Source: Pseudescherichia sp031979925 (GTDB lineage: Bacteria > Pseudomonadota > Gammaproteobacteria > Enterobacterales > Enterobacteriaceae). Taken from it: DNA of 64,000 nt. The translations under genes and the position numbers were made by a program. The notes under the pieces were generated by a model. It saw nothing but the letters and a program-made list of their open reading frames with translations, did not search any database and was not told where the DNA came from. The stretch covers positions 1-64,000 of the forward strand of contig NZ_DALZFB010000005.1 in NCBI RefSeq assembly GCF_031979925.1, read 5' to 3'. Below are positions 33,742 through 43,041 of this stretch, in pieces; within the stretch, counting starts at the first letter, position 1; each line of letters starts with the position of its first letter.

Positions 33742-35175
33742 TCACACCAGCTGCTTGCGCTGGTTAGACGGCGGGATGGATAAAGACTCTCGATACTTCG
33801 CAACGGTGCGGCGAGCCACCATGATACCCTGGTCGGACAGCAGGGTGGTCAGTTTACTGTCGCTCAGTGGTTTCGCAGGGTTTTCTGCGGCTATCAGCTT
33901 CTTCACCAGCGCCCGGATCGCCGTCGACGAGGCTTCGCCGCCGCCTTCGGTGTTCACATGGCTGGAGAAAAAGTATTTAAGCTCAAAAATGCCTCTCGGG
34001 CTGTGCAGGTACTTCTGGGTTGTCACACGTGAAATAGTGGATTCGTGCATCTCGACGGCCTGGGCGATATCCGCCAGCACCATCGGTTTCATAAACTCTT
34101 CGCCCTTGTCGAAAAAGGCCTGCTGCTGTTCAACGATGCAGCGGCTGACGCGTAGCAGGGTATCGTTGCGGCTCTCCAGGCTCTTAATCAGCCACTTGGC
34201 CTCCTGAAGATTGCTGCGAATATACTGGCTGTCGGCGTCGTTGCGCGTGCCGCTGCACATGCCAGCGTAGTGCTGGTTGATCTGCAGGCGCGGAATGCTG
34301 TCAGCGTTCAGCTCCACCGTCCAGCGGCCGTTATGCTTACGCACCAGCACGTCAGGGATCACATACTCCGGCTCGCCGGTCTGGATCGACTGGCCTGGAC
34401 GCGGATCCAGAGACTGGATCAGATTCACCGCCTCTTTCAGCACCTCTTCCTTCAGGCGGGTAACGCGCATCAGGGTGCGGAAATCGTGGTTGGCCAGCAG
34501 ATCGAGGTGCTCGCTGATGATCAGTTTCGCTTCGGCCCGCCACGGCGTATCGCTGGCGAACTGGGAGAGCTGGATCAGCAGGCAGTCACGCAGATCCCGT
34601 GCCGCCACGCCCACCGGATCAAAACGCTGGACGCGTTTCAGCACCGCCTCGACCTCGTCCAGCCCAACGTTGCTGTCACCCATGCTGTCGAGGATATCCT
34701 CAAGGGAGACGGTCAGATAGCCGGTCTCATCCACGGCGTCGACAATGGAGGTGGCAATAGCGCGATCGGTATCGGAGAAGGGCGTCAGCTCCACCTGCCA
34801 CATCAGGTAGTCCTGCAGCGACTGGGTGGTTTCGCCCTGGTAGACGGGAAGCTCGTCGTCCTGATAGTCCACGCCGTTGCCCGACGGCGTACCGGCGGTG
34901 TAAATCTCATCCCAGCTGGCGTCCAGCGGCAGCTCCTCGGGCATATCTTTCTGCTCCAGGGCGTCGGCGGAGTCTAACGTTTCGGTATCCTGAGACTGCT
35001 GGGCGTCTATCTCATCGTGAAGATCGGTCTGCTCCAACAGCGGGTTGCTATCCAGCGCCTGCTGAAGTTCTTGCTGAAGTTCCAGCGTAGAGAGCTGCAA
35101 CAGACGAATAGCCTGCTGCAGTTGGGGCGTCATGGCGAGCTGTTGGCTTAGCCGCAGTTGCAAACCTTGCTTCAT
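33742..35175 (-). CDS. rpoN: RNA polymerase sigma-54 factor RpoN
   Basis: This 477-residue sigma factor has the Gln/Leu-rich region I at the N-terminus (QLRLSQQLAMTPQLQQAIRL), an acidic region II (about 50-115), the core-binding domain, the HTH that recognises -12, and the RpoN box (ARRTVAKYRE) near 455-464 for the -24 element. It directs nitrogen and other regulons with ATP-dependent activators. It sits 47 bp downstream of lptB and heads the PTS-Ntr genes, the order of E. coli. Confidence 0.98.
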   Translation of the reverse strand: MKQGLQLRLSQQLAMTPQLQQAIRLLQLSTLELQQELQQALDSNPLLEQTDLHDEIDAQQSQDTETLDSADALEQKDMPEELPLDASWDEIYTAGTPSGNGVDYQDDELPVYQGETTQSLQDYLMWQVELTPFSDTDRAIATSIVDAVDETGYLTVSLEDILDSMGDSNVGLDEVEAVLKRVQRFDPVGVAARDLRDCLLIQLSQFASDTPWRAEAKLIISEHLDLLANHDFRTLMRVTRLKEEVLKEAVNLIQSLDPRPGQSIQTGEPEYVIPDVLVRKHNGRWTVELNADSIPRLQINQHYAGMCSGTRNDADSQYIRSNLQEAKWLIKSLESRNDTLLRVSRCIVEQQQAFFDKGEEFMKPMVLADIAQAVEMHESTISRVTTQKYLHSPRGIFELKYFFSSHVNTEGGGEASSTAIRALVKKLIAAENPAKPLSDSKLTTLLSDQGIMVARRTVAKYRESLSIPPSNQRKQLV

Positions 35176-35222
35176 GTTCAGAGCACTTCTCTCCCGCTAA
35201 AACATTACAGTTACTAACCCTA

Positions 35223-35948
35223 TCAGAGTCTGAAGTCTTCCCCAAGATATACGCGTTTAACCTGTTCGTCTTCAAGGATTTGCTGCGGCGTGCCGTGGGC
35301 AATCAAATGACCCTGGCTAACGATATAGGCGCGCTCGCATACGGCCAGCGTTTCACGCACGTTGTGGTCGGTGATCAGCACGCCCAGTCCGCTGTCGCGC
35401 AGGTGCTCAATGATGCGTTTAATGTCGATAACGGAGATGGGGTCAACGCCGGCAAATGGTTCATCCAGCAGGATAAATTTAGGGTTGGCGGCCAGTGCGC
35501 GGGCGATCTCAACGCGGCGGCGTTCACCACCGGAGAGAGCCTGGCCGAGGCTGTCGCGCAGGTGCTCAATGTGAAACTCTTCCATTAGCTCATTGGCGCG
35601 GTCTTCGCGCTGCTCAGAGGAGAGATCGTCACGGATCTGCAGTACGGCCATCAAGTTATCATACACGCTCAGGCGGCGGAAAATAGAGGCCTCCTGCGGC
35701 AGGTAGCCGATACCGCGACGTGCGCGGGCGTGCAGCGGCAGCAGGCTGATATCTTCATCATCAATGATAATATTGCCCGCATCGCGAGAGACAATGCCTA
35801 CAACCATGTAGAAGGTGGTGGTTTTACCCGCCCCGTTAGGACCAAGCAGGCCCACAATTTCGCCAGAGTTAACGGTCAGGCTGACATCCTCGACCACGCG
35901 GCGGCCTTTATAGGCTTTAGCAAGATTTTTTGCAGTTAACGTTGCCAT
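35223..35948 (-). CDS. lptB: LPS export ABC transporter ATPase LptB
   Basis: This 241-residue ATPase has Walker A GPNGAGKTT, signature LSGGERRRVEIA, Walker B FILLDEPFAGVDP and the switch His in TDHNV. With membrane proteins LptF and LptG (encoded elsewhere) and LptC it extracts lipopolysaccharide from the inner membrane. It starts just after the lptA stop (6 bp), in the kdsD-kdsC-lptC-lptA-lptB order. Confidence 0.98.
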   Translation of the reverse strand: MATLTAKNLAKAYKGRRVVEDVSLTVNSGEIVGLLGPNGAGKTTTFYMVVGIVSRDAGNIIIDDEDISLLPLHARARRGIGYLPQEASIFRRLSVYDNLMAVLQIRDDLSSEQREDRANELMEEFHIEHLRDSLGQALSGGERRRVEIARALAANPKFILLDEPFAGVDPISVIDIKRIIEHLRDSGLGVLITDHNVRETLAVCERAYIVSQGHLIAHGTPQQILEDEQVKRVYLGEDFRL

Positions 35949-35954
35949 AACGAA

Positions 35955-36503
35955 TTAGTTACTCTTCTTCGGTGCCGGTTTATTGCCTTTGTCCTGCAGC
36001 TGAGATGGTACCAGGACGGTGGTCACGCGCTTGCCTTTTTCGCTAAACGCCTGCATTTTTTGCTCTTTGACCAGATAAGTAATTTTGTCGCCGTTGATAT
36101 TGCTATCCTGCTGCTTAAGGAAGGCGTTGCCGGTCAGCACCACGAAATCATTCTGCAGCTCGTAATGGAGCTGGCCAGCGTGACCCTGCACCGGCTTGCC
36201 GTTATCCTGCATCTGGTAGAAGGTGGCCGGGTTGCCGTAGCCGTCAATGATCTCTTTGCCCTGTTCGCCGCCCGGACGGGTGACGACCACCTTATCGGCG
36301 TTGATCTTGATCGTGCCCTGGGTCACTACTACGTTGCCGGTGAAGGTCACCACGTTGCCCTGCATATCCAGCGACTGTTGGTCGGATTCAATATGGATCG
36401 GCTGATCGGTATCGCCGGTCACGGCCAGCGCCGGGACTGAGGCGGCCAGAAGCACGCTGGCAAGCGCAAGATTAAGGCTGAGTTTGTTTATTTTGAATTT
36501 CAT
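35955..36503 (-). CDS. lptA: Periplasmic LPS bridge protein LptA
   Basis: This 182-residue protein has a cleavable signal peptide (to about residue 27, SVPALA/V) followed by the OstA beta-jellyroll domain (IESDQQSLDMQGNVVTFTGN). It polymerises into a bridge carrying LPS from LptC to LptD. The start at 36503 is selected by homology and lies inside the 3' end of lptC (32-base overlap), implying translational coupling. A basic, disordered C-terminus follows (PAPKKSN). Confidence 0.96.
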   Translation of the reverse strand: MKFKINKLSLNLALASVLLAASVPALAVTGDTDQPIHIESDQQSLDMQGNVVTFTGNVVVTQGTIKINADKVVVTRPGGEQGKEIIDGYGNPATFYQMQDNGKPVQGHAGQLHYELQNDFVVLTGNAFLKQQDSNINGDKITYLVKEQKMQAFSEKGKRVTTVLVPSQLQDKGNKPAPKKSN

Positions 36504-37047
36504 AGGAGGTTCTAACCTTTTCAATCAGCTCGGCGTTTTTGCTGCGTAAGTTGCCGCGCATTTTCAGGCCGCTGGAATTAAATGTTGTACCGTATAACGT
36601 GACCAGATCGTTCGAGGTAACATCCTGAGTAATCAGGTTGATCTGCGCGTTATCCGTCGTAATTTTCCGCAGTTGGGACTCTGCTGTCAGGGCATTGACC
36701 TCTACGTTTCCATAAAGATACAGCATACGGTCATCAGTCAGTTTGGCTTTATCTGATCTAATCGACCAGGTCGGCACTTTATTTTCGTCAAAAGTAGTTA
36801 ATACCGGCTGCGTAAACCAGGAGACCGCCTGATCGGAGAAGTACTCCACGTGCTGCGCAATCAGGCGATAGTTCAGCGCCCCTTCCGGGCTATAGACCAC
36901 GGTATCGGTATGTTCGCTGCGGTAGGTTGGATCGCTATTGTTGATCGTGACCTGGCCGTCATCATCACGGTCGGTCAAATTGACGCCAATCAATACCAGC
37001 ACCGCCAGCGATAGCAGAATGATAACCCAACGTCTGGTTTTACTCAT
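36472..37047 (-). CDS. lptC: LPS export protein LptC
   Basis: This 191-residue bitopic inner-membrane protein has one helix (about residues 7-25) and a periplasmic OstA-like jellyroll that receives LPS from LptBFG and hands it to LptA. E. coli LptC is also 191 residues. Its start overlaps the kdsC stop by four bases (ATGA arrangement) and its end overlaps lptA. Confidence 0.97.
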   Translation of the reverse strand: MSKTRRWVIILLSLAVLVLIGVNLTDRDDDGQVTINNSDPTYRSEHTDTVVYSPEGALNYRLIAQHVEYFSDQAVSWFTQPVLTTFDENKVPTWSIRSDKAKLTDDRMLYLYGNVEVNALTAESQLRKITTDNAQINLITQDVTSNDLVTLYGTTFNSSGLKMRGNLRSKNAELIEKVRTSYEIQNKQTQP

Positions 37048-37610
37048 ATCGATTGCCCTTTGGCCTCTTCCAGTTTGCCCTGCGCCAGCAGCAACAGATC
37101 GCAGACTTCACGTACCGCGCCGCGTCCGCCCTGAATCCGTGTCACGTAGTCCGCGCGCGGCAGCAGCAGCGGGTGCGCATCGGCAACGGCCACGCTTAAC
37201 CCCACTTCCGCCATCACCGGCCAGTCGATCAGGTCATCACCCACGTAGGCGACCTCATCGGCGCTGACGCCAAGGGTGGTGAGCAGCTCCCGGTAGGCGA
37301 TCAGCTTGTCCGACTGCCCCTGGTAGAGGTGCGTGATACCCAGCGTAGCGCAGCGGTCTTCCAGCAGTTTAGCCTTGCGGCCGGTAATAATCGCCACCTC
37401 GATGCCCGAGGTCAACGCACAGCGGATGCCATAGCCGTCGCGCACGTTGAACGCTTTCAGCTCTTCACCATTATTACCCATAAAAATCAGGCCGTCAGAC
37501 ATTACGCCGTCGACGTCCAGGATCAGCAGGCGGATCTTCTCCGCCTTAGCCATCACTTGCGTACTGACCGGCCCGTAGCAGGTCGCCAGTGACGCACCAG
37601 CATTACTCAT
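37044..37610 (-). CDS. kdsC: 3-deoxy-D-manno-octulosonate-8-phosphate phosphatase KdsC
   Basis: This 188-residue HAD phosphatase has the nucleophile motif LDVDG (Asp32, Asp34) and the distal GDDLIDWPVM acidic motif. It releases Kdo from Kdo-8-phosphate for LPS inner core synthesis and works as a tetramer without a cap domain. The start at 37610 (MSNAGASL) is chosen by homology to the 188-residue E. coli enzyme; the longer frame to 37691 runs into kdsD. It lies between kdsD and lptC. Confidence 0.96.
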   Translation of the reverse strand: MSNAGASLATCYGPVSTQVMAKAEKIRLLILDVDGVMSDGLIFMGNNGEELKAFNVRDGYGIRCALTSGIEVAIITGRKAKLLEDRCATLGITHLYQGQSDKLIAYRELLTTLGVSADEVAYVGDDLIDWPVMAEVGLSVAVADAHPLLLPRADYVTRIQGGRGAVREVCDLLLLAQGKLEEAKGQSI

Positions 37611-37623
37611 TCTCGTATCCTTT

Positions 37624-38610
37624 TTACACCACGCCTGCGCGCAGCAGATCGTGCATATGTACCACACCCAGCAGCTGGTCGCCATCGGCAACCATCACCG
37701 CCGTAATGTGGCGGGACTGCATCAGGTTCAGGACGTCAACCGCCAGCGTGCCTGCGCGGACGCGAATGCCGCCGGGGGTCATGACGTCTGCAATACCTAA
37801 GCTTCTGACGTCGGCACCCATATCAAACACGCGGCGCAGGTCGCCGTCGGTAAAGATGCCTTCAATTTTCATCAGATCGTCGCATACCACCGTCATACCC
37901 AGGTTTTTACGGGTGATCTCCAGCAGCGCATCGCGCAGGGAGGCCTCTTTGCTGACGTGAGGGATCTCATCCCCGGTGTGCATAATATCGTTTACCCGCA
38001 GCAGTAGCTTGCGTCCGAGCGCGCCGCCGGGGTGGGAGAGGGCAAAGTCCTCTGCGGTAAAACCGCGCGCCTTCAGGAGCGCCACCGCCAGCGCGTCACC
38101 CATCACCAGCGCCGCCGTGGTGCTGGAGGTAGGCGCCAGCCCCAGAGGGCAGGCTTCACGGGGCACCTTCACGCACAGATGGATATCCGCCGCCCGCGCC
38201 ATGCTGCTCTCCGGACGGCTGGTGATGCAGATCAACGGCACCTGTAACCGCTTCAGCACCGGAATAAGCGCGAGGATCTCATTAGATTCGCCGGAGTTTG
38301 ACAGGGCGATAACGATATCCTGTGGTGCAACCATGCCGAGATCGCCGTGGGCGGCCTCGCCTGGGTGAACGAAAAATGCCGGCGTGCCGGTGCTGGCGAA
38401 GGTGGCCGCCATCTTACGCCCAATATGACCAGATTTGCCCATACCCATTACCACGACTTTACCGGCGCAGTAGAACATCTTTTCACAGGCTTCGGTAAAA
38501 TCCTGGTTGATATAGCGGTCAAGCTCGGCCAGGCCTTCACGTTCAATGGTCAGTACATCTCTGCCTGCCTGTTGAAAGTCAAAGCCCGGCGGCAAATCTA
38601 TGTGCGACAT
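37624..38610 (-). CDS. kdsD: D-arabinose-5-phosphate isomerase KdsD
   Basis: This 328-residue enzyme converts ribulose-5-phosphate to arabinose-5-phosphate, the Kdo precursor. A SIS domain (about 40-180; GKVVVMGMGKSGHIGRKMA, SNSGESNEI) is followed by two CBS domains (about 205-328). The length equals E. coli KdsD with start MSHIDL at 38610; the upstream extension to 38745 overlaps yrbG and is rejected. It is 13 bp ahead of kdsC. Confidence 0.96.
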   Translation of the reverse strand: MSHIDLPPGFDFQQAGRDVLTIEREGLAELDRYINQDFTEACEKMFYCAGKVVVMGMGKSGHIGRKMAATFASTGTPAFFVHPGEAAHGDLGMVAPQDIVIALSNSGESNEILALIPVLKRLQVPLICITSRPESSMARAADIHLCVKVPREACPLGLAPTSSTTAALVMGDALAVALLKARGFTAEDFALSHPGGALGRKLLLRVNDIMHTGDEIPHVSKEASLRDALLEITRKNLGMTVVCDDLMKIEGIFTDGDLRRVFDMGADVRSLGIADVMTPGGIRVRAGTLAVDVLNLMQSRHITAVMVADGDQLLGVVHMHDLLRAGVV

Positions 38611-38623
38611 AATAGGTTTCCGA

Positions 38624-39589
38624 TTATCCAGTGATATACGGCGATAGCCAGTAGAGCATCGCCATCCATATGATAAAACCGCCAAGTAACAGCATGCCTG
38701 CGCCTCTGCCCGTCTGGCGCTGACGACGCCAGCATAGCAGGGCAAAGATAACGCTGACCGCCAGCATCACGCCGTAGTCACGCGTGAAGGCCAGCGGGTT
38801 AAAGGAGCCGGGTACAATCAGCGCGGGCAGGCCCAGAACAATGGCGATATTAATAATGCTGGAGCCAATAATATTGCCGATAGCGATGTCATCTTCACCT
38901 TTGCGTGCCCCGGCAATAGCGGTAGCCAGCTCCGGCAGGCTGGTACCTATGGCAATCACCGTCAGGCCGATGGTCAGCTCGCTCATCCCCAATACGTTAG
39001 CCAGCACCGTGGCGTTATCAATCACCATCCGGGTCGCCATCGGCATCACGATCAGCGCGACCCCCAGCCAGAGAAACGCCACTGACAGACTGCCCTCGCG
39101 GGGCAGCTCCGCCAGCTGCTCCCGGGTCAGGCTATCGTTGCCCTGGCGGCCAATCTTAACAATGAATACCAGCCAGAGCACGGCTAACAGCAGTAAAAAG
39201 AGGCCGTCCGCCCGCGTAAGCTGGCCATCGTACAGCACCACGCCAGCGAGGGCGCTAACGATCAACATTAGCGGGATTTCGCGGCGCAGAATATCAGAAT
39301 GCACGGTAAATGGATGAAACAGAGCGGCTAAGCCGAGGATTAACAGAATGTTTACGATGTTAGATCCCAGCGCTGTACCGATAGCCAGATCCATCTGCCC
39401 GTGCAGGGAGGCGGCCATCGAGACAATGATTTCGGGCAGGGAGGTGCCGATGGTGACTACCGTCATGCCGATGATCAGCGGCGGGATCCCCATGCTACGG
39501 CAGAGAATAGATGCGGCAAACACCAGACGATCGGCACTGTAGACCACCAAAAATAAACCAATAATTAACAGCGCCATCGCTAAAAGCAT
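38624..39589 (-). CDS. yrbG: CaCA-family sodium/calcium exchanger YrbG
   Basis: This 321-residue inner-membrane protein (E. coli YrbG 325) has about ten helices in two inverted halves. Each half has the alpha-repeat motif: TIGTSLPEIIVS...GSNIVN and AIGTSLPELATA...GSSIIN, which form the ion-binding site of cation/calcium antiporters. It begins the leftward yrbG-kdsD-kdsC-lpt operon and is divergent from mlaF. The physiological ion in enterobacteria is not settled. Confidence 0.93.
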   Translation of the reverse strand: MLLAMALLIIGLFLVVYSADRLVFAASILCRSMGIPPLIIGMTVVTIGTSLPEIIVSMAASLHGQMDLAIGTALGSNIVNILLILGLAALFHPFTVHSDILRREIPLMLIVSALAGVVLYDGQLTRADGLFLLLLAVLWLVFIVKIGRQGNDSLTREQLAELPREGSLSVAFLWLGVALIVMPMATRMVIDNATVLANVLGMSELTIGLTVIAIGTSLPELATAIAGARKGEDDIAIGNIIGSSIINIAIVLGLPALIVPGSFNPLAFTRDYGVMLAVSVIFALLCWRRQRQTGRGAGMLLLGGFIIWMAMLYWLSPYITG

Positions 39590-39812
39590 CTAAAGTCCTT
39601 TCTTCAGGTATAATCGCCGGTCCGCAGTCAGCGATCGCCAGGCGAAGAGAGGATCGGTAGACACAGCGAGTCCTGATTTTGACTTTAAGCGGCTTAAAAG
39701 TAAAACAAATGCCAGCTTTAGCTAACCTATGCACACAATATTCTGTAAAAATATCGTGACCAGGCGTAATGACGCGCCCTGGTTACACCTAACAAGGCAG
39801 AAGGAAAAGTAA

Positions 39813-40625
39813 ATGAGCCAGACGATGGCGAATTTAGTCGATGTCCGTGGCGTCAGCTTCTCCCGTGGCAATCGGTGTATCTTCGACAATATTACGCTGA
39901 CGGTACCGCGCGGAAAGATCACCGCGATCATGGGGCCGTCAGGGATCGGTAAAACCACACTGCTGCGCCTGATCGGTGGGCAGATCCCACCGGATGCCGG
40001 TGAGATCCTCTTCGATGGCGAAAACGTGCCGGCGATGTCGCGCTCCCGCCTCTACACCGTGCGCAAGCGTATGAGCATGCTGTTCCAGTCCGGGGCGCTG
40101 TTCACCGACATGACCGTGTTTGATAACGTGGCCTATCCGCTGCGCGAGCACACGCATCTGCCGCCCGCGCTGCTGAAGAGCACGGTAATGATGAAGCTGG
40201 AGGCCGTTGGCCTGCGCGGCGCGGCAAAGCTGATGCCGTCTGAGCTATCCGGCGGTATGGCCCGGCGGGCGGCGCTGGCGAGGGCGATTGCCCTTGAGCC
40301 GGATCTGATCATGTTTGATGAGCCGTTTGTCGGCCAGGATCCCATCACTATGGGGGTGCTGGTCAAGCTCATCTCTGAACTGAACAGCGCGCTGGGGGTG
40401 ACCTGCATTGTGGTCTCCCACGACGTGCCCGAGGTATTGAGTATTGCCGATTACGCCTATATCGTGGCCGACAAAAAGATCGTCGCCCACGGCAGCGCCC
40501 AGGGCTTACAAGAGAATGCTGACCCCCGGGTCCGCCAGTTCCTTGACGGCATTGCGGATGGCCCGGTGCCGTTCCGCTATCCGGCGGGTGACTATCTTCA
40601 CGATTTATTAGGAACAGGGAGCTAA
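39813..40625 (+). CDS. mlaF: Phospholipid transport ATPase MlaF
   Basis: This 270-residue ABC ATPase powers the MlaFEDB complex, which moves phospholipids between the inner membrane and periplasmic MlaC. It shows Walker A GPSGIGKTT, signature LSGGMARRAALARA, Walker B DLIMFDEPFVGQDP and His switch SHDVPE. The long C-terminal extension (RVRQFLDGIADGPVPFRYPAG) that contacts MlaB is present. It is the first of five tightly spaced mla genes. Confidence 0.97.
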   Translation: MSQTMANLVDVRGVSFSRGNRCIFDNITLTVPRGKITAIMGPSGIGKTTLLRLIGGQIPPDAGEILFDGENVPAMSRSRLYTVRKRMSMLFQSGALFTDMTVFDNVAYPLREHTHLPPALLKSTVMMKLEAVGLRGAAKLMPSELSGGMARRAALARAIALEPDLIMFDEPFVGQDPITMGVLVKLISELNSALGVTCIVVSHDVPEVLSIADYAYIVADKKIVAHGSAQGLQENADPRVRQFLDGIADGPVPFRYPAGDYLHDLLGTGS

Positions 40626-40632
40626 GCCACTC

Positions 40633-41415
40633 ATGCTGTTAAATGCACTGGCATCGCTTGGGCATCGCGGGATCAAAACGATCGCGACGTTCGGGCGCGC
40701 CGGGTTAATGTTATTCAATGCGCTGATCGGCAAGCCCGAGTTTCGCAAGCATGCCCCGCTGCTGGTTCGCCAGCTCTATAATGTGGGCGTGCTCTCGATG
40801 CTCATCATCCTCGTCTCCGGGGTGTTCATCGGCATGGTGCTGGGGCTACAGGGTTATCTGGTGCTCACCACCTACAGCGCCGAAACCAGCCTCGGCATGC
40901 TGGTGGCGCTGTCGCTGCTGCGTGAGCTAGGGCCGGTGGTTGCTGCTCTGCTGTTCGCCGGACGGGCAGGATCGGCGCTGACCGCTGAAATCGGCCTGAT
41001 GCGTGCCACCGAACAGATCTCCAGCATGGAGATGATGGCGGTCGATCCACTGCGCCGGGTCATTTCGCCGCGCTTCTGGGCGGGGGTGATCTCACTGCCG
41101 CTGCTGACGACGATGTTTGTCGCGGTCGGGATCTGGGGCGGCTCGCTGGTGGGCGTGAACTGGAAAGGCATCGATGCCGGTTTCTTCTGGACGGCGATGC
41201 AAAACGCCGTCGATCTGCGCCTCGATCTGGTGAACTGCCTGATCAAAAGCGTCGTGTTCGCTATTACCGTTACCTGGATCGCGCTGTTTAATGGTTATGA
41301 CGCGATCCCCACTTCGGCAGGGATTAGCCGGGCCACCACACGTACCGTTGTGCACTCATCGTTGACCATTCTCGGCCTCGATTTTGTGCTCACCGCTCTG
41401 ATGTTTGGGAACTGA
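40633..41415 (+). CDS. mlaE: Phospholipid transport permease MlaE
   Basis: This 260-residue MlaE/DUF140 permease has an amphipathic N-terminal helix and about five membrane helices (VGVLSMLIILVSGVFIGMVL; FVAVGIWGGSLVGV and a C-terminal hydrophobic stretch). It is the membrane core of MlaFEDB. It lies 7 bp after mlaF and 4 bp before mlaD. Confidence 0.97.
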   Translation: MLLNALASLGHRGIKTIATFGRAGLMLFNALIGKPEFRKHAPLLVRQLYNVGVLSMLIILVSGVFIGMVLGLQGYLVLTTYSAETSLGMLVALSLLRELGPVVAALLFAGRAGSALTAEIGLMRATEQISSMEMMAVDPLRRVISPRFWAGVISLPLLTTMFVAVGIWGGSLVGVNWKGIDAGFFWTAMQNAVDLRLDLVNCLIKSVVFAITVTWIALFNGYDAIPTSAGISRATTRTVVHSSLTILGLDFVLTALMFGN

Positions 41416-41419
41416 GTAG

Positions 41420-41974
41420 ATGCAAACGAAAAAAACAGAAATTTGGGTGGGTATTTTTCTTCTGATCGCCCTGCTGGCGGCGCTCTTTATCTGCCTGAAG
41501 GCGGCGGACGTCGCCTCTATGCGGACTGAGCCGACCTACCGGATCACCGCCACCTTCGACAACATTGGCGGCGTGAAGGTCCACTCGCCGGTGCGTATTG
41601 GCGGCGTCGTGGTTGGGCGCGTGGCCGATATCGAACTCGATCCGAAGACCTATCTGCCGCGCGTGTCGCTGGATATCGAAGAGCGCTATAACCAGATCCC
41701 GGATACCAGCTCGCTGGCTATTCGTACCTCCGGCCTGCTGGGCGAGCAGTACCTGGCGCTCAACGTCGGGTTTGACGATCCTGAGCTGGGAAGTTCTATG
41801 CTTAAAGACGGCAGCACCATTCAGGATACCAAGTCCGCAATGGTACTTGAGGACCTGATCGGACAATTCCTTTACAACAGCAAAGGTAGCGACAATAAGA
41901 GTTCAGGCGATGCGCCAGCGCCGGGCGCTGCCAATACTGAAGTTGCACCGTCCGCCACACCGACGAATCCATGA
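41420..41974 (+). CDS. mlaD: MCE-domain phospholipid-binding protein MlaD
   Basis: This 184-residue protein has an N-terminal membrane helix (about 8-26) and one MCE domain (about 39-117; ATFDNIGGVKVHSPVRIGGV). Six copies form a hydrophobic periplasmic channel on MlaE. The tail after about 155 is low-complexity (ASP-rich, ending APSATPTNP), as in E. coli (183 aa). Confidence 0.97.
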   Translation: MQTKKTEIWVGIFLLIALLAALFICLKAADVASMRTEPTYRITATFDNIGGVKVHSPVRIGGVVVGRVADIELDPKTYLPRVSLDIEERYNQIPDTSSLAIRTSGLLGEQYLALNVGFDDPELGSSMLKDGSTIQDTKSAMVLEDLIGQFLYNSKGSDNKSSGDAPAPGAANTEVAPSATPTNP

Positions 41975-41987
41975 GGAGAAGTGACGC

Positions 41988-42623
41988 ATGTTTAAACGAC
42001 TGTTAATGATTGCCGTACTGGCTATCGCTCCGCTGACGGCAGCCACCGCCGCCGACCAGAGCAACCCGTACAAGCTGATGCAGGAAGCGGCGCAAAAGAC
42101 CTTTGATCGCCTTAAAACCGAGCAGCCGAAAATCCGCGCTAACCCTGACTACCTGCGCGACGTTGTTGATCAAGAGCTGCTGCCCTATGTGCAGGTAAAA
42201 TATGCCGGCGCGCTGGTGCTGGGCCGTTACTACAAAGACGCGACCCCGGCACAGCGTGATGCTTATTTCGCTGCATTTCGTGAATACCTGAAACAGGCCT
42301 ACGGCCAGGCGCTGGCGATGTATAACGGCCAGACCTACCAGATTGCGCCAGAGAAGCCGTTGGGCAGCGCCTCTATCGTGCCGATCCGCGTCACCATTAA
42401 CGATCCAAACGGCCGTCCACCGGTACGCCTGGACTTCCAGTGGCGTAAGAACAGCCAGACCGGTAACTGGCAGGCCTATGACATGATTGCCGAAGGCATC
42501 AGCATGATCACCACCAAACAGAACGAGTGGAGCGACCTGCTGCGTACCAAAGGCATCGACGGTCTGACTGCACAGCTGAAGTCGATCTCCCAGCAGAAAA
42601 TTACCCTGGACGAGAAGAAATAA
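41988..42623 (+). CDS. mlaC: Periplasmic phospholipid shuttle MlaC
   Basis: This 211-residue protein has a signal peptide (cleavage after TAATA/A, about residue 21) and the MlaC fold that binds two acyl chains and ferries phospholipid between outer-membrane MlaA-OmpC and MlaD. The length equals E. coli MlaC. The TAA stop shares its last base with the mlaB ATG. Confidence 0.97.
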   Translation: MFKRLLMIAVLAIAPLTAATAADQSNPYKLMQEAAQKTFDRLKTEQPKIRANPDYLRDVVDQELLPYVQVKYAGALVLGRYYKDATPAQRDAYFAAFREYLKQAYGQALAMYNGQTYQIAPEKPLGSASIVPIRVTINDPNGRPPVRLDFQWRKNSQTGNWQAYDMIAEGISMITTKQNEWSDLLRTKGIDGLTAQLKSISQQKITLDEKK

Positions 42624-42916
42624 TGGCTGACCAGCTACGCTGGACGCGCAATGGCGAGCGGCTGGCTCTCGAAGGCGAGCTGGATCAGGACGTGCTGAAC
42701 GGCCTGTGGGAGGCGAGGGCAGAGGCGCTGAACGGCGTTGACGTGATCGACCTGACCGGGGTAGCCCGCGTTGATACCGCCGGGGTTGCCCTGCTGGTTC
42801 ACCTGGTGGCACTTGCCAGAAAACAGGGGCGCTCGATAGTGCTTGAGGGCGTTAGCGATAAGGTTCGCACCCTGGCCCAGCTCTATAATCTGCCGGGCGA
42901 TGCGCTGCCACACTAA
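42623..42916 (+). CDS. mlaB: STAS-domain protein MlaB
   Basis: This 97-residue cytoplasmic STAS protein binds MlaF and is needed for assembly and activity of the Mla transporter. The conserved RVDTAGVALLVHL contains the key Thr. The sequence is noticeably more diverged from E. coli than its neighbours, but length and the STAS pattern are kept. The start at 42623 overlaps the mlaC stop; the in-frame stretch from 42527 is inside mlaC and is rejected. Confidence 0.95.
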   Translation: MADQLRWTRNGERLALEGELDQDVLNGLWEARAEALNGVDVIDLTGVARVDTAGVALLVHLVALARKQGRSIVLEGVSDKVRTLAQLYNLPGDALPH

Positions 42917-42940
42917 TATTTTCAGTACGTTACTACTCAT

Positions 42941-42971
42941 AGCCTCGCTTGATTGACAAGCGAGGCTTTTT
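42941..42971 (+). terminator. Intrinsic terminator of mlaFEDCB
   Basis: AGCCTCGCTTG and CAAGCGAGGCT form an 11-bp stem with loop ATTGA, followed by five T, just past mlaB. Confidence 0.92.
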
Positions 42972-43041
42972 GCTTATTTAAGACAGCGCCACTTTCCTCT
43001 AAGATGTTGGACTGTTTTCACTACCAGATGAATTAAAGCCC

